Source of the DNA: Sanguibacter antarcticus
GTDB taxonomy: Bacteria; Actinomycetota; Actinomycetes; Actinomycetales; Cellulomonadaceae
NCBI RefSeq assembly: GCF_002564005.1
Contig: NZ_PDJG01000001.1
Span: 682,001 to 746,000, forward strand
Direction: 5' to 3'
DNA length: 64,000 nucleotides
Program-made: the position numbers and the translations under genes
Notes under the pieces: generated by a model
Database searches by the model: none
What the model was told of the DNA's origin: nothing
Seen by the model: the letters and a program-made list of their open reading frames with translations, nothing else
Shown: piece by piece, positions 40,761-52,707 of the stretch
Layout: the number at the start of each line of letters is the position of its first letter
Numbering within the stretch: the first letter of the stretch is position 1

Positions 40761-42197
40761 ATGGTAGCCGGGCCCAACGAGCAGGAGCTCAGGCTCGTCA
40801 AGGACACGGGCATGGTCGAGCCGTGGGCCACCGATGTCACGAAGTTCACGACGGCGGCCGTCTCGCTGGAGACGATCGCAGCGTCGCTGAAGGACATCGC
40901 AGCCGACGTCGGTTGGACGGGTGCGTCCGCGATCAGCGCGAGCGAGACCTTCACGGCCCTCGGGTCCACCCTCTACGTGCACGTGGACAACATGACGCTG
41001 TTGTCGACCGTCGCGTCGGCTGCGGACGCGGCAGTCTCGACGGCGCGCGCGGGCCTCGAGGTCGTCGAAGACACGGTGGTCGTGCGCAACGCGATGCTCA
41101 TCGACGGCGACCCGACGATCACCGCTGACGCTACGGCGGCGCTGCGCGAATCGAGAGCACGCACGGCGCTCTCCACCCTCGACACCACGATGGCGACAGC
41201 GACGGTCGACGCGCAGACGATCTTGGAGACGATCGAGACCCACCCGGTGGAGCCGGCACCGGCCCGCGGGCACTCGGCGGTATCGGCCCCGGACCTGACG
41301 AGGGCTCCGGTCCCGTCGGCAGACAGCGCCGGAGCCCGTGCCGGTACGGTCGGACCAGGCGCACCCGCAGGATCGGTGGGCGCCGGCGACACCGGAACGA
41401 GCGGTGGGTCAGGCGGGTTCGCAACGCCCTCGGGGTCGGGCTGGACAGGCGGATCGGGTGAGGCCAGCGGCCTCGGTGGTCCGGACGGAAACGGTGGCTC
41501 CCCAGGCGAACGGACGAGCGTCGCGGGCACTGCTGGATCTGCGGCGAGCGGCACGACAGCGGGCTGGACCTCAGTCGACGGCGAGGTCGGCGGAACGGCA
41601 GCGTCGGGTACCTCTGGAAGTGGTGGCTACGGGCCAGGTGGACCGGCCACCGGCAGCACTGCAGGGGCAGATGGGCTCGGTGGCGCAGGTGCAGGCTCCC
41701 GCGGGCGCGATCTCCTTGTCGCGGGCTCTGGACCTGGCAGCCCCGGCGTCATGAGCGGCGCAGCTGCTCAGGGCGGGGCGTTCGGCGTGGGTGGCCTAGG
41801 CGCGACGATCTCGAACGGACGGCTCGGTGTGCCGGGTGGGGGCGCGAGCTCGACCGGTCTCACGGGTTCGAGCGGTGCAGGACCAGGTGTCGCAACGGCA
41901 GCCACGGGCACGAGCGGGAGCACGAGTACGAGTACGACCGGCATGATGGCAGGCGGACCGGGTGGCGCCGGACGTGGTGGGAGGTCGTCGAGCACGAGAT
42001 ACCGGCCCGGCGACTACCTTGCACCGCCTCTCGACGAGGACGGGAACCCGGTGGCGAGCGCTCTCGGAGCCGGAGCGCGGGCAGGCTCGCGCCATGATGC
42101 CGTCCGTGCCCGCACCGACGGTGAACTCTGGGTAGGTTATGAAGGTCGAGTCGCACGACCTGTGATCGGCCTCGACCAGAGCGGGCGCCGTCGCTGA
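40761..42197 (+). CDS. Gly/Ser/Thr-rich protein with WXG-like N-terminal domain, candidate type VII substrate
   Basis: The 478-residue protein has a helical N-terminal domain of about 155 residues with a VGWTGASAISASETF turn like WXG100 proteins. A central region of about 230 residues (roughly 180-420) is made mostly of Gly, Ser, Thr and Ala. A conserved-looking polar C-terminus (RPGDYLAPPLDEDGNPV, then GELWVGYEGRVARPVIGLDQ) closes it. No signal peptide or transmembrane helix is seen. An N-terminal WXG domain on a longer chain is the layout of PPE/LXG-type ESX substrates. No toxin motif is recognised. It starts 67 nt after the WXG-less gene. Confidence 0.75.
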   Translation: MVAGPNEQELRLVKDTGMVEPWATDVTKFTTAAVSLETIAASLKDIAADVGWTGASAISASETFTALGSTLYVHVDNMTLLSTVASAADAAVSTARAGLEVVEDTVVVRNAMLIDGDPTITADATAALRESRARTALSTLDTTMATATVDAQTILETIETHPVEPAPARGHSAVSAPDLTRAPVPSADSAGARAGTVGPGAPAGSVGAGDTGTSGGSGGFATPSGSGWTGGSGEASGLGGPDGNGGSPGERTSVAGTAGSAASGTTAGWTSVDGEVGGTAASGTSGSGGYGPGGPATGSTAGADGLGGAGAGSRGRDLLVAGSGPGSPGVMSGAAAQGGAFGVGGLGATISNGRLGVPGGGASSTGLTGSSGAGPGVATAATGTSGSTSTSTTGMMAGGPGGAGRGGRSSSTRYRPGDYLAPPLDEDGNPVASALGAGARAGSRHDAVRARTDGELWVGYEGRVARPVIGLDQSGRRR

Positions 42198-42233
42198 ACG
42201 CGAGCCACAGACGACACACACGAAGGGAAGACG

Positions 42234-44300
42234 ATGAGCAACGAAGGTCAGGCACCGAGCACGGGGGGATATCCGCCTCAGGGCGGAGCCGCCTCGCAGA
42301 CGCCGACGCCCGGTTCCTACCAGCCGCTGGACGGCGGCACGCCCCAGCAGGCGCCGCAGCCAGGTCAGTACGGCCAGCCCGGCCAGTACGCCCCGCAGCC
42401 CGGCCAGCAGGCTCCGCAGCCGGGTCAGTACGGCCAGGCTGGCGCGTATGCCCCGCAGCCCGGCCAGTACGCGCAGCAGCCCGGCCAGTACCAGCAGAGT
42501 CAGCCGGCAGAGCCGCGGCCGAACCCCTTCAAGGGCATACCCGTCGCGGACTTCGTCCGGGACGGTCTCGCGGCGCTGCTCCTCCTCGTCTCCCTCGCGC
42601 TCCCGGTGACGGTAGGTCGTGGGTTCGAAGGGGTGGGCGACCGCTTCCACTACATCGTTACTCTCGTGACGCTGCTCTCGGTCGTGTCCCTCGCGTTGCC
42701 CTACCTGGCCCGGGCTAGCCTCTTCCCACAGACCTGGACAGTCCACACGACGCGGCTGGTTCGGCTGCTCGCCAACGCGCCCTACGTCCTCGTGCTGCTC
42801 GTGTACGTGATCCTTGACCTGGTCACGAGCGACGACACCCAGGGGATCGGTACGATCTTCGCGCTCGGCCTGGCCGGTGCGGTGCTCGCGGCCCAGCCGC
42901 GTCAGTGCGAGCTCGGCCCGGAGGACCTGGACCGGGGGGTCAGCGCTCTCTGGTTGAAGATCACCCTGGCGCTCGGTGCTCTCATCGCCCTCACGTATCT
43001 CCTCTCGTTGGTCTTCTTCCTCGTCGATGTCGGTGATGTCGCCGAGTTCGGTGCGATGTACGTCGTCGGCCACCTCGTCGGGTGGGCGATCGCCGTGGGG
43101 TTCAGCCTGTGGGCGGTCTTCGGCACCGCTGTCCAGAGGTCGCCGTCCTGGCGGCTCGTCCTCATCGGCCTCGCCACGATCCTCGTGTGCGTCTTCGTGT
43201 TCGGAGCGGGAGAGGACGCGTCGCTGACCAAGGTCGAGTCGATGCGCAGCATCTTCAGCCCGTTCGTCTTCCCGCTGTCGCTCGCCGAGGGGCTCGGTGC
43301 GATCTTCCTCCCCGCCGTCGCCGCTGCTGCTTCTGCACCGGCCACCGTGCGAGCGATGGCCCGCGAACCGCGTGAGCAGACCTGGATCAGCACTGCCGTC
43401 CACAGCTTCGACTACGCGATCCTCGTCGCTGGTGCGTCAGTTCTCGGCGCTATCTTGTGGTTCACCCTCGAAGACGGCGGGTTCTTCGCTCCGGAGAAGC
43501 CGACAGGGGTCCTCGTGGCGACGATCATCCTCGGGCTCCTCGCTGCTGGTGCCGCGTTCTTCGCGCGCACGCAGCTACGACGGGACCCGGCAGGCAGTCG
43601 CACCGTGGCACTCGGCGCAGCTGGTGCGGTGTTCGTCCTCGGGCTCGTCATCCTGGTCCTCGTCCCGGGCGACACCTACGGGCAGGGGCTGAGGTACGTG
43701 ACGCCTGGTCACCTCGTGCTCGCGGTCGGGCTTCCCGCGATGATCGCGATCGCCCTGCTGGCGCCCAAGGAGGTTCGGGAGTACTTCCAGGCGAACCGCC
43801 CGGCCCCGCGGCCCGTGAACAGCGCTGCCTACCAGTGGAGCGCCCCCGCGGCGCAGGAGCAGGGATATCAGTATCCCGGTCAGCCACAGGCCCCTGCCCC
43901 GTATCAGGGAGCCTCACCAGCACGAGCGCCATACCAGGCCGCACCGCAGCCCTCGCCCCAGGGCGGTGGCGACCCGAACCCGCAGACGAGCGTCTGGCAG
44001 GCCAAGTCGCTCCCGACCGAGTCAGCGCCGCAACCGCCTGCTCCGGCGCCTGCCCGTGCGCCGGAGCCACCGTCGGAACCCGCGGTCGAGGCTGCTCCGG
44101 TGGCATCGCACGGCTTCACTGCTGAGCAGGCCTCCGACCCTGAGACGCCGATGGCTGTCCTGGCCGACATCGTCCAGAACGCCCCTGAGCTGCGTGCGCG
44201 CGTTGCTGCGAACCCGACCGCATACCCAGCGCTCGTCGAGTGGCTCAGCCAGCTCGGAGACCCGCAGATCGACGCTGCGATCCGCTCGCGGACGAGCTGA
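42234..44300 (+). CDS. Polytopic membrane protein with Gln/Pro repeats and C-terminal variant LRR-like domain
   Basis: The 688-residue protein has an N-terminal repeat region (residues 20-90) of PGQYGQ/PGQYAPQ units and about eleven transmembrane helices between 100 and 500. A second Gln/Pro/Ala-rich linker (525-620) leads to a C-terminal helical domain of about 62 residues (ASDPETPMAVLADIVQNAPE, then ANPTAYPALVEWLSQLGDPQ). The membrane part looks like a family of uncharacterised actinobacterial proteins; I do not recognise an enzyme or transporter motif. The C-terminal domain matches the N-terminus of the next gene. It follows the Gly-rich gene after 36 nt in the same direction. ATG with GAAGGGAAG upstream. 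Confidence 0.75.
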   Translation: MSNEGQAPSTGGYPPQGGAASQTPTPGSYQPLDGGTPQQAPQPGQYGQPGQYAPQPGQQAPQPGQYGQAGAYAPQPGQYAQQPGQYQQSQPAEPRPNPFKGIPVADFVRDGLAALLLLVSLALPVTVGRGFEGVGDRFHYIVTLVTLLSVVSLALPYLARASLFPQTWTVHTTRLVRLLANAPYVLVLLVYVILDLVTSDDTQGIGTIFALGLAGAVLAAQPRQCELGPEDLDRGVSALWLKITLALGALIALTYLLSLVFFLVDVGDVAEFGAMYVVGHLVGWAIAVGFSLWAVFGTAVQRSPSWRLVLIGLATILVCVFVFGAGEDASLTKVESMRSIFSPFVFPLSLAEGLGAIFLPAVAAAASAPATVRAMAREPREQTWISTAVHSFDYAILVAGASVLGAILWFTLEDGGFFAPEKPTGVLVATIILGLLAAGAAFFARTQLRRDPAGSRTVALGAAGAVFVLGLVILVLVPGDTYGQGLRYVTPGHLVLAVGLPAMIAIALLAPKEVREYFQANRPAPRPVNSAAYQWSAPAAQEQGYQYPGQPQAPAPYQGASPARAPYQAAPQPSPQGGGDPNPQTSVWQAKSLPTESAPQPPAPAPARAPEPPSEPAVEAAPVASHGFTAEQASDPETPMAVLADIVQNAPELRARVAANPTAYPALVEWLSQLGDPQIDAAIRSRTS

Positions 44301-44304
44301 CGTC

Positions 44305-44335
44305 CTCTGTGCGACGACCTGGTCGTCGCACAGAG
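44305..44335 (+). terminator. First of two tandem terminator hairpins
   Basis: CTCTGTGCGACGACC (44305-44319) pairs perfectly with GGTCGTCGCACAGAG (44321-44335), leaving a 13-bp stem when the tip opens to a 5-nt loop. It starts 5 nt after the stop of the 42234 gene. Confidence 0.8.
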
Positions 44336-44344
44336 ACATCACCC

Positions 44345-44376
44345 AGGGGCCTGGACGCAGTTGCGTCCAGGCCCCT
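44345..44376 (+). terminator. Second tandem terminator hairpin
   Basis: AGGGGCCTGGACGCA (44345-44359) pairs perfectly with TGCGTCCAGGCCCCT (44362-44376). It follows the first hairpin after 9 nt, so the secretion operon upstream is doubly insulated from the next gene. Confidence 0.8.
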
Positions 44377-44455
44377 GCGTCGTTCCACCGCCCAATCCGT
44401 ACGAGAACGGACGAATGGCCTCCGCGGCCTGCAACTCTGCGGATAGAGGTCCCCA

Positions 44456-44484
44456 TTGGGCCTCCTACGATGGGCCACTATGGT
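44456..44484 (+). promoter_or_regulatory. Probable promoter of the vLRR/NTF2-like membrane protein
   Basis: TTGGGC (44456-44461), a 17-nt spacer and TATGGT (44479-44484) form a reasonable sigma-70-type promoter downstream of the two terminators. The predicted leader is about 25 nt and contains the GTGAGG ribosome site. A second TANNNT (TACGAT, 44466-44471) lies nearby. Confidence 0.45.
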
Positions 44485-44514
44485 CGCCTGTGACACCACG
44501 ACGTGAGGCTGATG

Positions 44515-48374
<3,860 letters not shown>

Positions 48375-48462
48375 CCGTGCAGGTCCCCAGGATGTGAAGA
48401 GAGCAGGCTCGTGCCGGAGGACGTCGGCTCGAGCCTGTTCTGTGCGTGCCTGCCGGATGGCG

Positions 48463-48468
48463 GACAAT
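48463..48468 (+). promoter_or_regulatory. Possible -10 element, leaderless recO
   Basis: GACAAT lies 6 nt before the GTG at 48475. It deviates from TANNNT at the first position but has the spacing seen at other genes here. Confidence 0.3.
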
Positions 48469-48474
48469 GGTGTC

Positions 48475-49251
48475 GTGGTCCTCTACCGAGACGAAGCCGT
48501 CGTGCTCCGTGCCCAGAAGCTGGGGGAGGCGGACCGGATCATCACTCTCCTCACGCGCGAGCACGGCAAGGTCCGCGCGGTGGCCAAAGGTGTGCGCCGG
48601 ACGTCCTCCCGTTTCGGTGCGCGCCTGGAACCGTTCATGTTCGTCGAGATCCAGCTCCATGAGGGCCGGAGCCTCGACATCGTCACGCAGGTGGAGACGA
48701 TCGGTGCGTACGCACGGTCGATCTGCGAGGACTACGGGTTCTACACCGCAGGCGCAGCGATGCTCGAGACGGCAGACCGTCTCGTCGAGGCCGAGAAGGA
48801 ACCGAGCGTCCAGCAGTTCTGGCTGCTCGCGGGCGCGGTGCGTGCGCTCGCCGAGGGGGCGCACGCACCGGGTCTCGTGCTCGACTCCTATCTCTTGCGT
48901 GCTCTTGCGGTCGCCGGGTGGTCTCCGACGTTCACGTCGTGCGCGAGATGCGGCGAGCCTGGGCCGCACCGGGCCTTCTCGGTGGCGCAGGGCGGGACGG
49001 TGTGTGCCCGGTGCCGGCCTCCCGGCGCGACGGCCCCGGCGCCCGAGACGATCACGCTCCTCGCTGCGCTGCTCAGCGGCGAGTGGTCTGTCGCAGACGC
49101 GTCGGACGAGCGGTGCCGACGCGAGGCCAACGGCCTCGTGGCGGCCTACAGCCAGTACCACCTGGAGAGGACCTTGCGCTCGTTGCGCATGGTCGACAGG
49201 GCACCCCGAACCGTGGACGAGAGGAACGTCGCTGATGGCTCGCGATCATAA
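48475..49251 (+). CDS. recO: DNA repair protein RecO
   Basis: The 258-residue recombination mediator loads RecA with RecR. It has the N-terminal OB-fold ([25 protein letters not shown]), a helical middle, and a zinc finger (CARCGEPGP, then CARC). The GTG at 48475 gives the usual N-terminus and has GACAAT 6 nt upstream. An ATG at 48457 would add MADNGV and has no ribosome site. The 3' end overlaps the uppS start by 17 nt. Confidence 0.93.
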   Translation: MVLYRDEAVVLRAQKLGEADRIITLLTREHGKVRAVAKGVRRTSSRFGARLEPFMFVEIQLHEGRSLDIVTQVETIGAYARSICEDYGFYTAGAAMLETADRLVEAEKEPSVQQFWLLAGAVRALAEGAHAPGLVLDSYLLRALAVAGWSPTFTSCARCGEPGPHRAFSVAQGGTVCARCRPPGATAPAPETITLLAALLSGEWSVADASDERCRREANGLVAAYSQYHLERTLRSLRMVDRAPRTVDERNVADGSRS

Positions 49252-50065
49252 GGAGCTGTATTCACGGACGCGTCAGGGCCCGCCGGTCCCGCCGCCTCCG
49301 CACCCGTCTGGAGCGGTCGTCCCGGCGATCCCGCTCGAGTTCGTCCCCAAGCACGTCGCCATCGTCATGGACGGCAACGGGCGGTGGGCGAACGCGCGCG
49401 GTCTGCCGCGCACCGAGGGCCACCGGGCGGGGGAGGCCGCGCTGCTCGACGTCCTCGCGGGCGCGATCGAGATCGGTGTCAAGCACGTCTCGGCCTACGC
49501 CTTCTCGACGGAGAACTGGAAGCGCTCACCGGAAGAGGTGCGCTTCCTCATGAAGTTCAACCGCGAGGTGATCCGGCGTCAGCGCGAGTCGATGGATGCG
49601 TGGGGGGTGCGGATCCGGTGGTCCGGGCGTCGTCCCAAGCTGTGGCGATCGGTGATCAAGGAGCTCGAGGCTGCAGAGGAGATGACGGCAGCCAACGACA
49701 CGTGCACGTTGACGATGTGCGTCAACTACGGAGGACGTGCCGAGATCGCGGACGCGGCGAAGTCGATCGCCCGCGAGGTCGCTGCGGGCCGGCTCAACCC
49801 GGAGAAGGTCGACGAGAAGACCGTGGCGCGCTTCCTCGACGAGCCGGATCTCCCGGACGTGGACCTGTTCATCCGGTCGTCGGGCGAGCAGCGTACGTCG
49901 AACTTCATGCTGTGGCAGTCGGCCTACGCCGAGCTCGTCTTTCTTCCGGAACCTTGGCCGGAGGTCGACCGGCGCAGCCTGTGGCGGGCGGTCGAGGAGT
50001 ATGCGAGCAGGGACCGTCGCTACGGCGGCGCGGTCGAGAGCGCTGAGAGCAGCGACGCCCGCTAG
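49235..50065 (+). CDS. uppS: Isoprenyl (undecaprenyl/decaprenyl) diphosphate synthase
   Basis: The 276-residue cis-prenyltransferase elongates isoprenoid diphosphates to the lipid carrier for cell-wall synthesis. It has MDGNGRWA near the N-terminus, FSTENWKRS, and the C-terminal [25 protein letters not shown]. All catalytic residues of the family are present. The chain length of the product cannot be read from the sequence (actinobacteria use C50 or C55). The first 40 residues are Pro-rich. The ATG at 49235 lies inside recO. The stop shares CTAG with the convergent DedA-like gene. Confidence 0.95.
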   Translation: MARDHKELYSRTRQGPPVPPPPHPSGAVVPAIPLEFVPKHVAIVMDGNGRWANARGLPRTEGHRAGEAALLDVLAGAIEIGVKHVSAYAFSTENWKRSPEEVRFLMKFNREVIRRQRESMDAWGVRIRWSGRRPKLWRSVIKELEAAEEMTAANDTCTLTMCVNYGGRAEIADAAKSIAREVAAGRLNPEKVDEKTVARFLDEPDLPDVDLFIRSSGEQRTSNFMLWQSAYAELVFLPEPWPEVDRRSLWRAVEEYASRDRRYGGAVESAESSDAR

Positions 50066-50589
50066 GGCGCGTACGGCGCGGGGCCCTCGGCGCTGCGGGC
50101 TCGGGCGGCGCGCCGACGGGAGCGTACGACGAGGGCCCCGGAGCCGAGGAGCAGCGCCGTGAGCACCGCGATCCCCCACGGGGACCCGGCTGCGGCCGCC
50201 AGCGCGGCCTCCCACGCGGCCCAGCCGACCGTCGCGTAGATGGTCGCGTGGATCGTGCAGCCGAGGAGCATGGCAGGCAGGTAGCGGCGGAACGGCATCG
50301 AGGTGAGCCCGGCGGCGCCGTTGACGATCGTCTTGAAGCCGATCGTGAAGAAGCTCAGCGGGACCGCGAGGACGCCCCACCGGTTGATCGCCGCGATCCC
50401 GCGCGCGGCAGAGGGGCCCTGGGCCCATGCGCGGGCGCGGGCGAGCAGCCGGTGCGGGTGCTCCGGCGGTGCGACGGCTCGTGCGGCGACGAGGCGTGCC
50501 AGCCAGTAGGTGGCTTGGGTCCGTACGGCCGCGATGCAGAAGAAGAAGGTGAAGATCGCGACGAAGGGGGCACCGTCCAGGTCGGGCAC
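50062..50589 (-). CDS. Small VTT/DedA-like membrane protein
   Basis: The 175-residue protein has four to five hydrophobic segments. The middle stretch ([29 protein letters not shown], then [26 protein letters not shown]) resembles VTT/DedA proteins, whose members include undecaprenyl-phosphate flippases. It is shorter than typical DedA proteins (about 200) and the start is uncertain. The GTG at 50589 follows the zur stop by 5 nt, so it belongs to the zinc operon by position. The open frame upstream overlaps zur and is rejected. Proximity to uppS may be coincidence. Confidence 0.7.
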   Translation of the reverse strand: MPDLDGAPFVAIFTFFFCIAAVRTQATYWLARLVAARAVAPPEHPHRLLARARAWAQGPSAARGIAAINRWGVLAVPLSFFTIGFKTIVNGAAGLTSMPFRRYLPAMLLGCTIHATIYATVGWAAWEAALAAAAGSPWGIAVLTALLLGSGALVVRSRRRAARARSAEGPAPYAP

Positions 50590-50594
50590 GTGCG

Positions 50595-50987
50595 CTACTG
50601 CTGCGTAGCCATGCAGTCGGTGCACGTGCCGAAGAGCTCGATCGTGTGCTCGATGTCGCTGAAGCCGTGCTGGGCCCCGACGAAGGCCGCCCACGTCTCG
50701 ACGGTGGGGCCGTCGATCTCTACCGTGGCGCCGCACGCCCGGCACACGAGGTGGTGGTGGTGCTCGGTGCGCGCACAGCGACGGTAGAGGTTCTCGCCGT
50801 CGATGGTCTGGAGGATGTCGACCTCGCCGGCGTCTGCGAGATTCTGGAGCGTCCGGTAGACGGTCGCGAGGCCGGTGCTCTCGCCGCGGGACCGCAAGAG
50901 CTCGTGGAGCTGTTGTGCGCTGCGGAAGTCAGGGACGGACTGGAGGAGGTCGGTGATCGCTGTGCGCTGCTTCGTCATTCGCTGCAC
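50595..50987 (-). CDS. zur: Fur family zinc uptake regulator
   Basis: The 130-residue Fur-family repressor has a winged helix (QRTAITDLLQSVPDFRSAQQLHELL, STGLATVYRTLQNLADAGEVD). It has metal-site residues in TEHHHHLVCRACG and the second cysteine pair CTDC near the C-terminus (structural zinc). Zur identity rests on its place in the znu operon. The GTG at 50987 has AAGGAG 7 nt upstream and is preferred over the ATG three codons later, which overlaps the znuB stop as ATGA. Expected ligand zinc; target palindrome upstream of znuA. Confidence 0.92.
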   Translation of the reverse strand: MQRMTKQRTAITDLLQSVPDFRSAQQLHELLRSRGESTGLATVYRTLQNLADAGEVDILQTIDGENLYRRCARTEHHHHLVCRACGATVEIDGPTVETWAAFVGAQHGFSDIEHTIELFGTCTDCMATQQ

Positions 50988-51910
50988 TGGGTGGCTCCTT
51001 CGGAGAGCGCGACGTCGTCCAGCATGTCCGGGTGCGGGTCGCGCGAGTCTTCACGCCGCCGGACGACGAGCGGGCGGACCGCAGCGACGACGAGATAGCA
51101 GGCGAGAGAGAGGATGACGATCGTCGCGCCCGGGGACTGCGGCAGCCAGTAGGTGATGGACAGGCCGACGAGGCACACGGACACGCCGGTCGCTACGGCG
51201 ACGGCCATGGTACGCCGGAACGACGTGGTGACGAGCTGCGCGATCGCGACCGGGACGATCATCAGCGCGCTGACGAGCAGGAGGCCGACGACGCGCATCG
51301 AGACGGTCACCGTGAGCGCCGCGACCACGGCGATCGCGATGTTGAGGACGCGTACCGGCAGACCGGAGGCGCGGGCGAACTCTTCGTCGTGCGAGACGGC
51401 GAAGAGGGCGGCTCGCAGGCCGACCCCGACCACGAGGATGACGACGCCGAGCGCGACCGTCAGGACGAGGTCGCTGCGCGTCACCGTCGAGATCGATCCG
51501 AAGAGGTAGCCCATGAGGTTGGCGTTCGTCCCGCCGGCGAGACCGATGAGCAGCACACCGCCGGCGATGCCGCCGTAGAACAGGAGCGCGAGCGCCACGT
51601 CGCCGCTGGTGCGTCCCTTCTCACGGACGATCTCGATGGTCACCGCGCCGATGGTGGCGGCGATGATCGCACCGGGGACGGCAAGGGCATCGTTCTCGAC
51701 GAGTCCCATGGCGGAGCCGGCGAGCCATCCCAGGGCGACCCCGGTGAGCGCGACGTGGCCGATGCCGTCTCCGAGGAGCGAGAGCCGGCGCTGGACCAGA
51801 TAGGTGCCGATCACCGGTGCTGTGAGCCCGACGACGAGCGCGGCCATGAGGGAGCGCTGCATGAGCGGGTCGGTGAGCATCGCGATGATCTCGCTGGCGA
51901 CGTTGTTCAT
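50975..51910 (-). CDS. znuB: Zinc ABC transporter permease
   Basis: The 311-residue ABC-3 family permease has eight or nine transmembrane helices. Diagnostic stretches are the LSLLGDGIGHVALTGVALGW loop, which contacts the ATPase, and FSRTMAVAVATG-like FRRTMAVAVATGVSV. It imports zinc (or manganese) delivered by ZnuA. The zur gene start lies inside its 3' end, and its own ATG overlaps the znuC stop by 4 nt. Confidence 0.93.
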   Translation of the reverse strand: MNNVASEIIAMLTDPLMQRSLMAALVVGLTAPVIGTYLVQRRLSLLGDGIGHVALTGVALGWLAGSAMGLVENDALAVPGAIIAATIGAVTIEIVREKGRTSGDVALALLFYGGIAGGVLLIGLAGGTNANLMGYLFGSISTVTRSDLVLTVALGVVILVVGVGLRAALFAVSHDEEFARASGLPVRVLNIAIAVVAALTVTVSMRVVGLLLVSALMIVPVAIAQLVTTSFRRTMAVAVATGVSVCLVGLSITYWLPQSPGATIVILSLACYLVVAAVRPLVVRRREDSRDPHPDMLDDVALSEGATQCSE

Positions 51911-52707
51911 GATCCGAAACCTGCGTCCTGGATGAGGGACACCGGGGTCTGGGCGGTGCTCGAGGCGGGGTGGAGGTGCTGGTGACCGGCGGCGGCGTGC
52001 TCGGGCGCGGGAGGCAGGGGAGCCCCGTCGTGGACCTTGCGTCCGTGGCGCAGGACGACGGTCCTCGTGATGAGCGGCGCGAGGGCTCCGAGCTCGTGGA
52101 GCACCACGAGGACGGTCGTGCCGTGGGCTGCGAGGTTCGAGAGCGTCTCGGCGAAGTTCTCTTGGCTGGGCTGGTCTACCCCGGCGACGGGCTCGTCGAG
52201 GAGGAGGAGCCGCGGCTCGCGCACGAGGGCGCGAGCGATGAGGACGCGTTGCTGCTGACCGCCGGAGAGCTCGTTGACGGACCGGTCGGCGAGGTCTGCG
52301 AGCCCGACCTGGTCGAGGGCGTCCAGGGTGCGGGCCGATGCGTTGCGCGGGGTGCGGATCTTCAGGCCGTAGAGCAGCCCTGACGCGACGACCTCGGCGG
52401 CTGTCGAGGGGACCCCGGTGCCCGCGCTCACGCGCTGGGGCACGTAGCCGATGTTCTTCCAGGGCACCTGGCGGCCCAGCGGCTTGCCGTAGAGGGTGAC
52501 GGTTCCTTCGGTGCTCGGCAGGATCCCGACGAGGGTGCGGACGAGCGTCGACTTGCCCGACCCGTTCGCCCCGAGGAGGGCGACGATCTCTCCGTCGTGG
52601 ACGGAGAGATCGATGCCGCGCAGGATGTGGCTGGTCCCGAGCGTGACGTGGATGCCGACGGCTTCGACGACGGTCTCACCGGTGGGGCTCTGCACGGTCG
52701 TCGTCAT
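51907..52707 (-). CDS. znuC: Zinc ABC transporter ATP-binding protein
   Basis: The 266-residue ABC ATPase has Walker A GANGSGKST, signature LSGGQQQR, Walker B LLLLDEP and a H-loop LHELG. The C-terminal tail is His-rich (PEHAAAGHQHLHPASS) and may bind zinc. The ATG at 52707 overlaps the znuA stop (ATGA) and is 6 nt from AAGG; a second ATG two codons upstream is possible. The order znuA-znuC-znuB-zur is one operon. Confidence 0.93.
   Translation of the reverse strand: MTTTVQSPTGETVVEAVGIHVTLGTSHILRGIDLSVHDGEIVALLGANGSGKSTLVRTLVGILPSTEGTVTLYGKPLGRQVPWKNIGYVPQRVSAGTGVPSTAAEVVASGLLYGLKIRTPRNASARTLDALDQVGLADLADRSVNELSGGQQQRVLIARALVREPRLLLLDEPVAGVDQPSQENFAETLSNLAAHGTTVLVVLHELGALAPLITRTVVLRHGRKVHDGAPLPPAPEHAAAGHQHLHPASSTAQTPVSLIQDAGFGS

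Noticed and set aside
40761..42197. PE_PGRS family assignment for the Gly-rich protein
   Set aside because: The head lacks the PE domain and the Gly-rich part lacks regular GGA/GGN repeats. Only the composition is similar.
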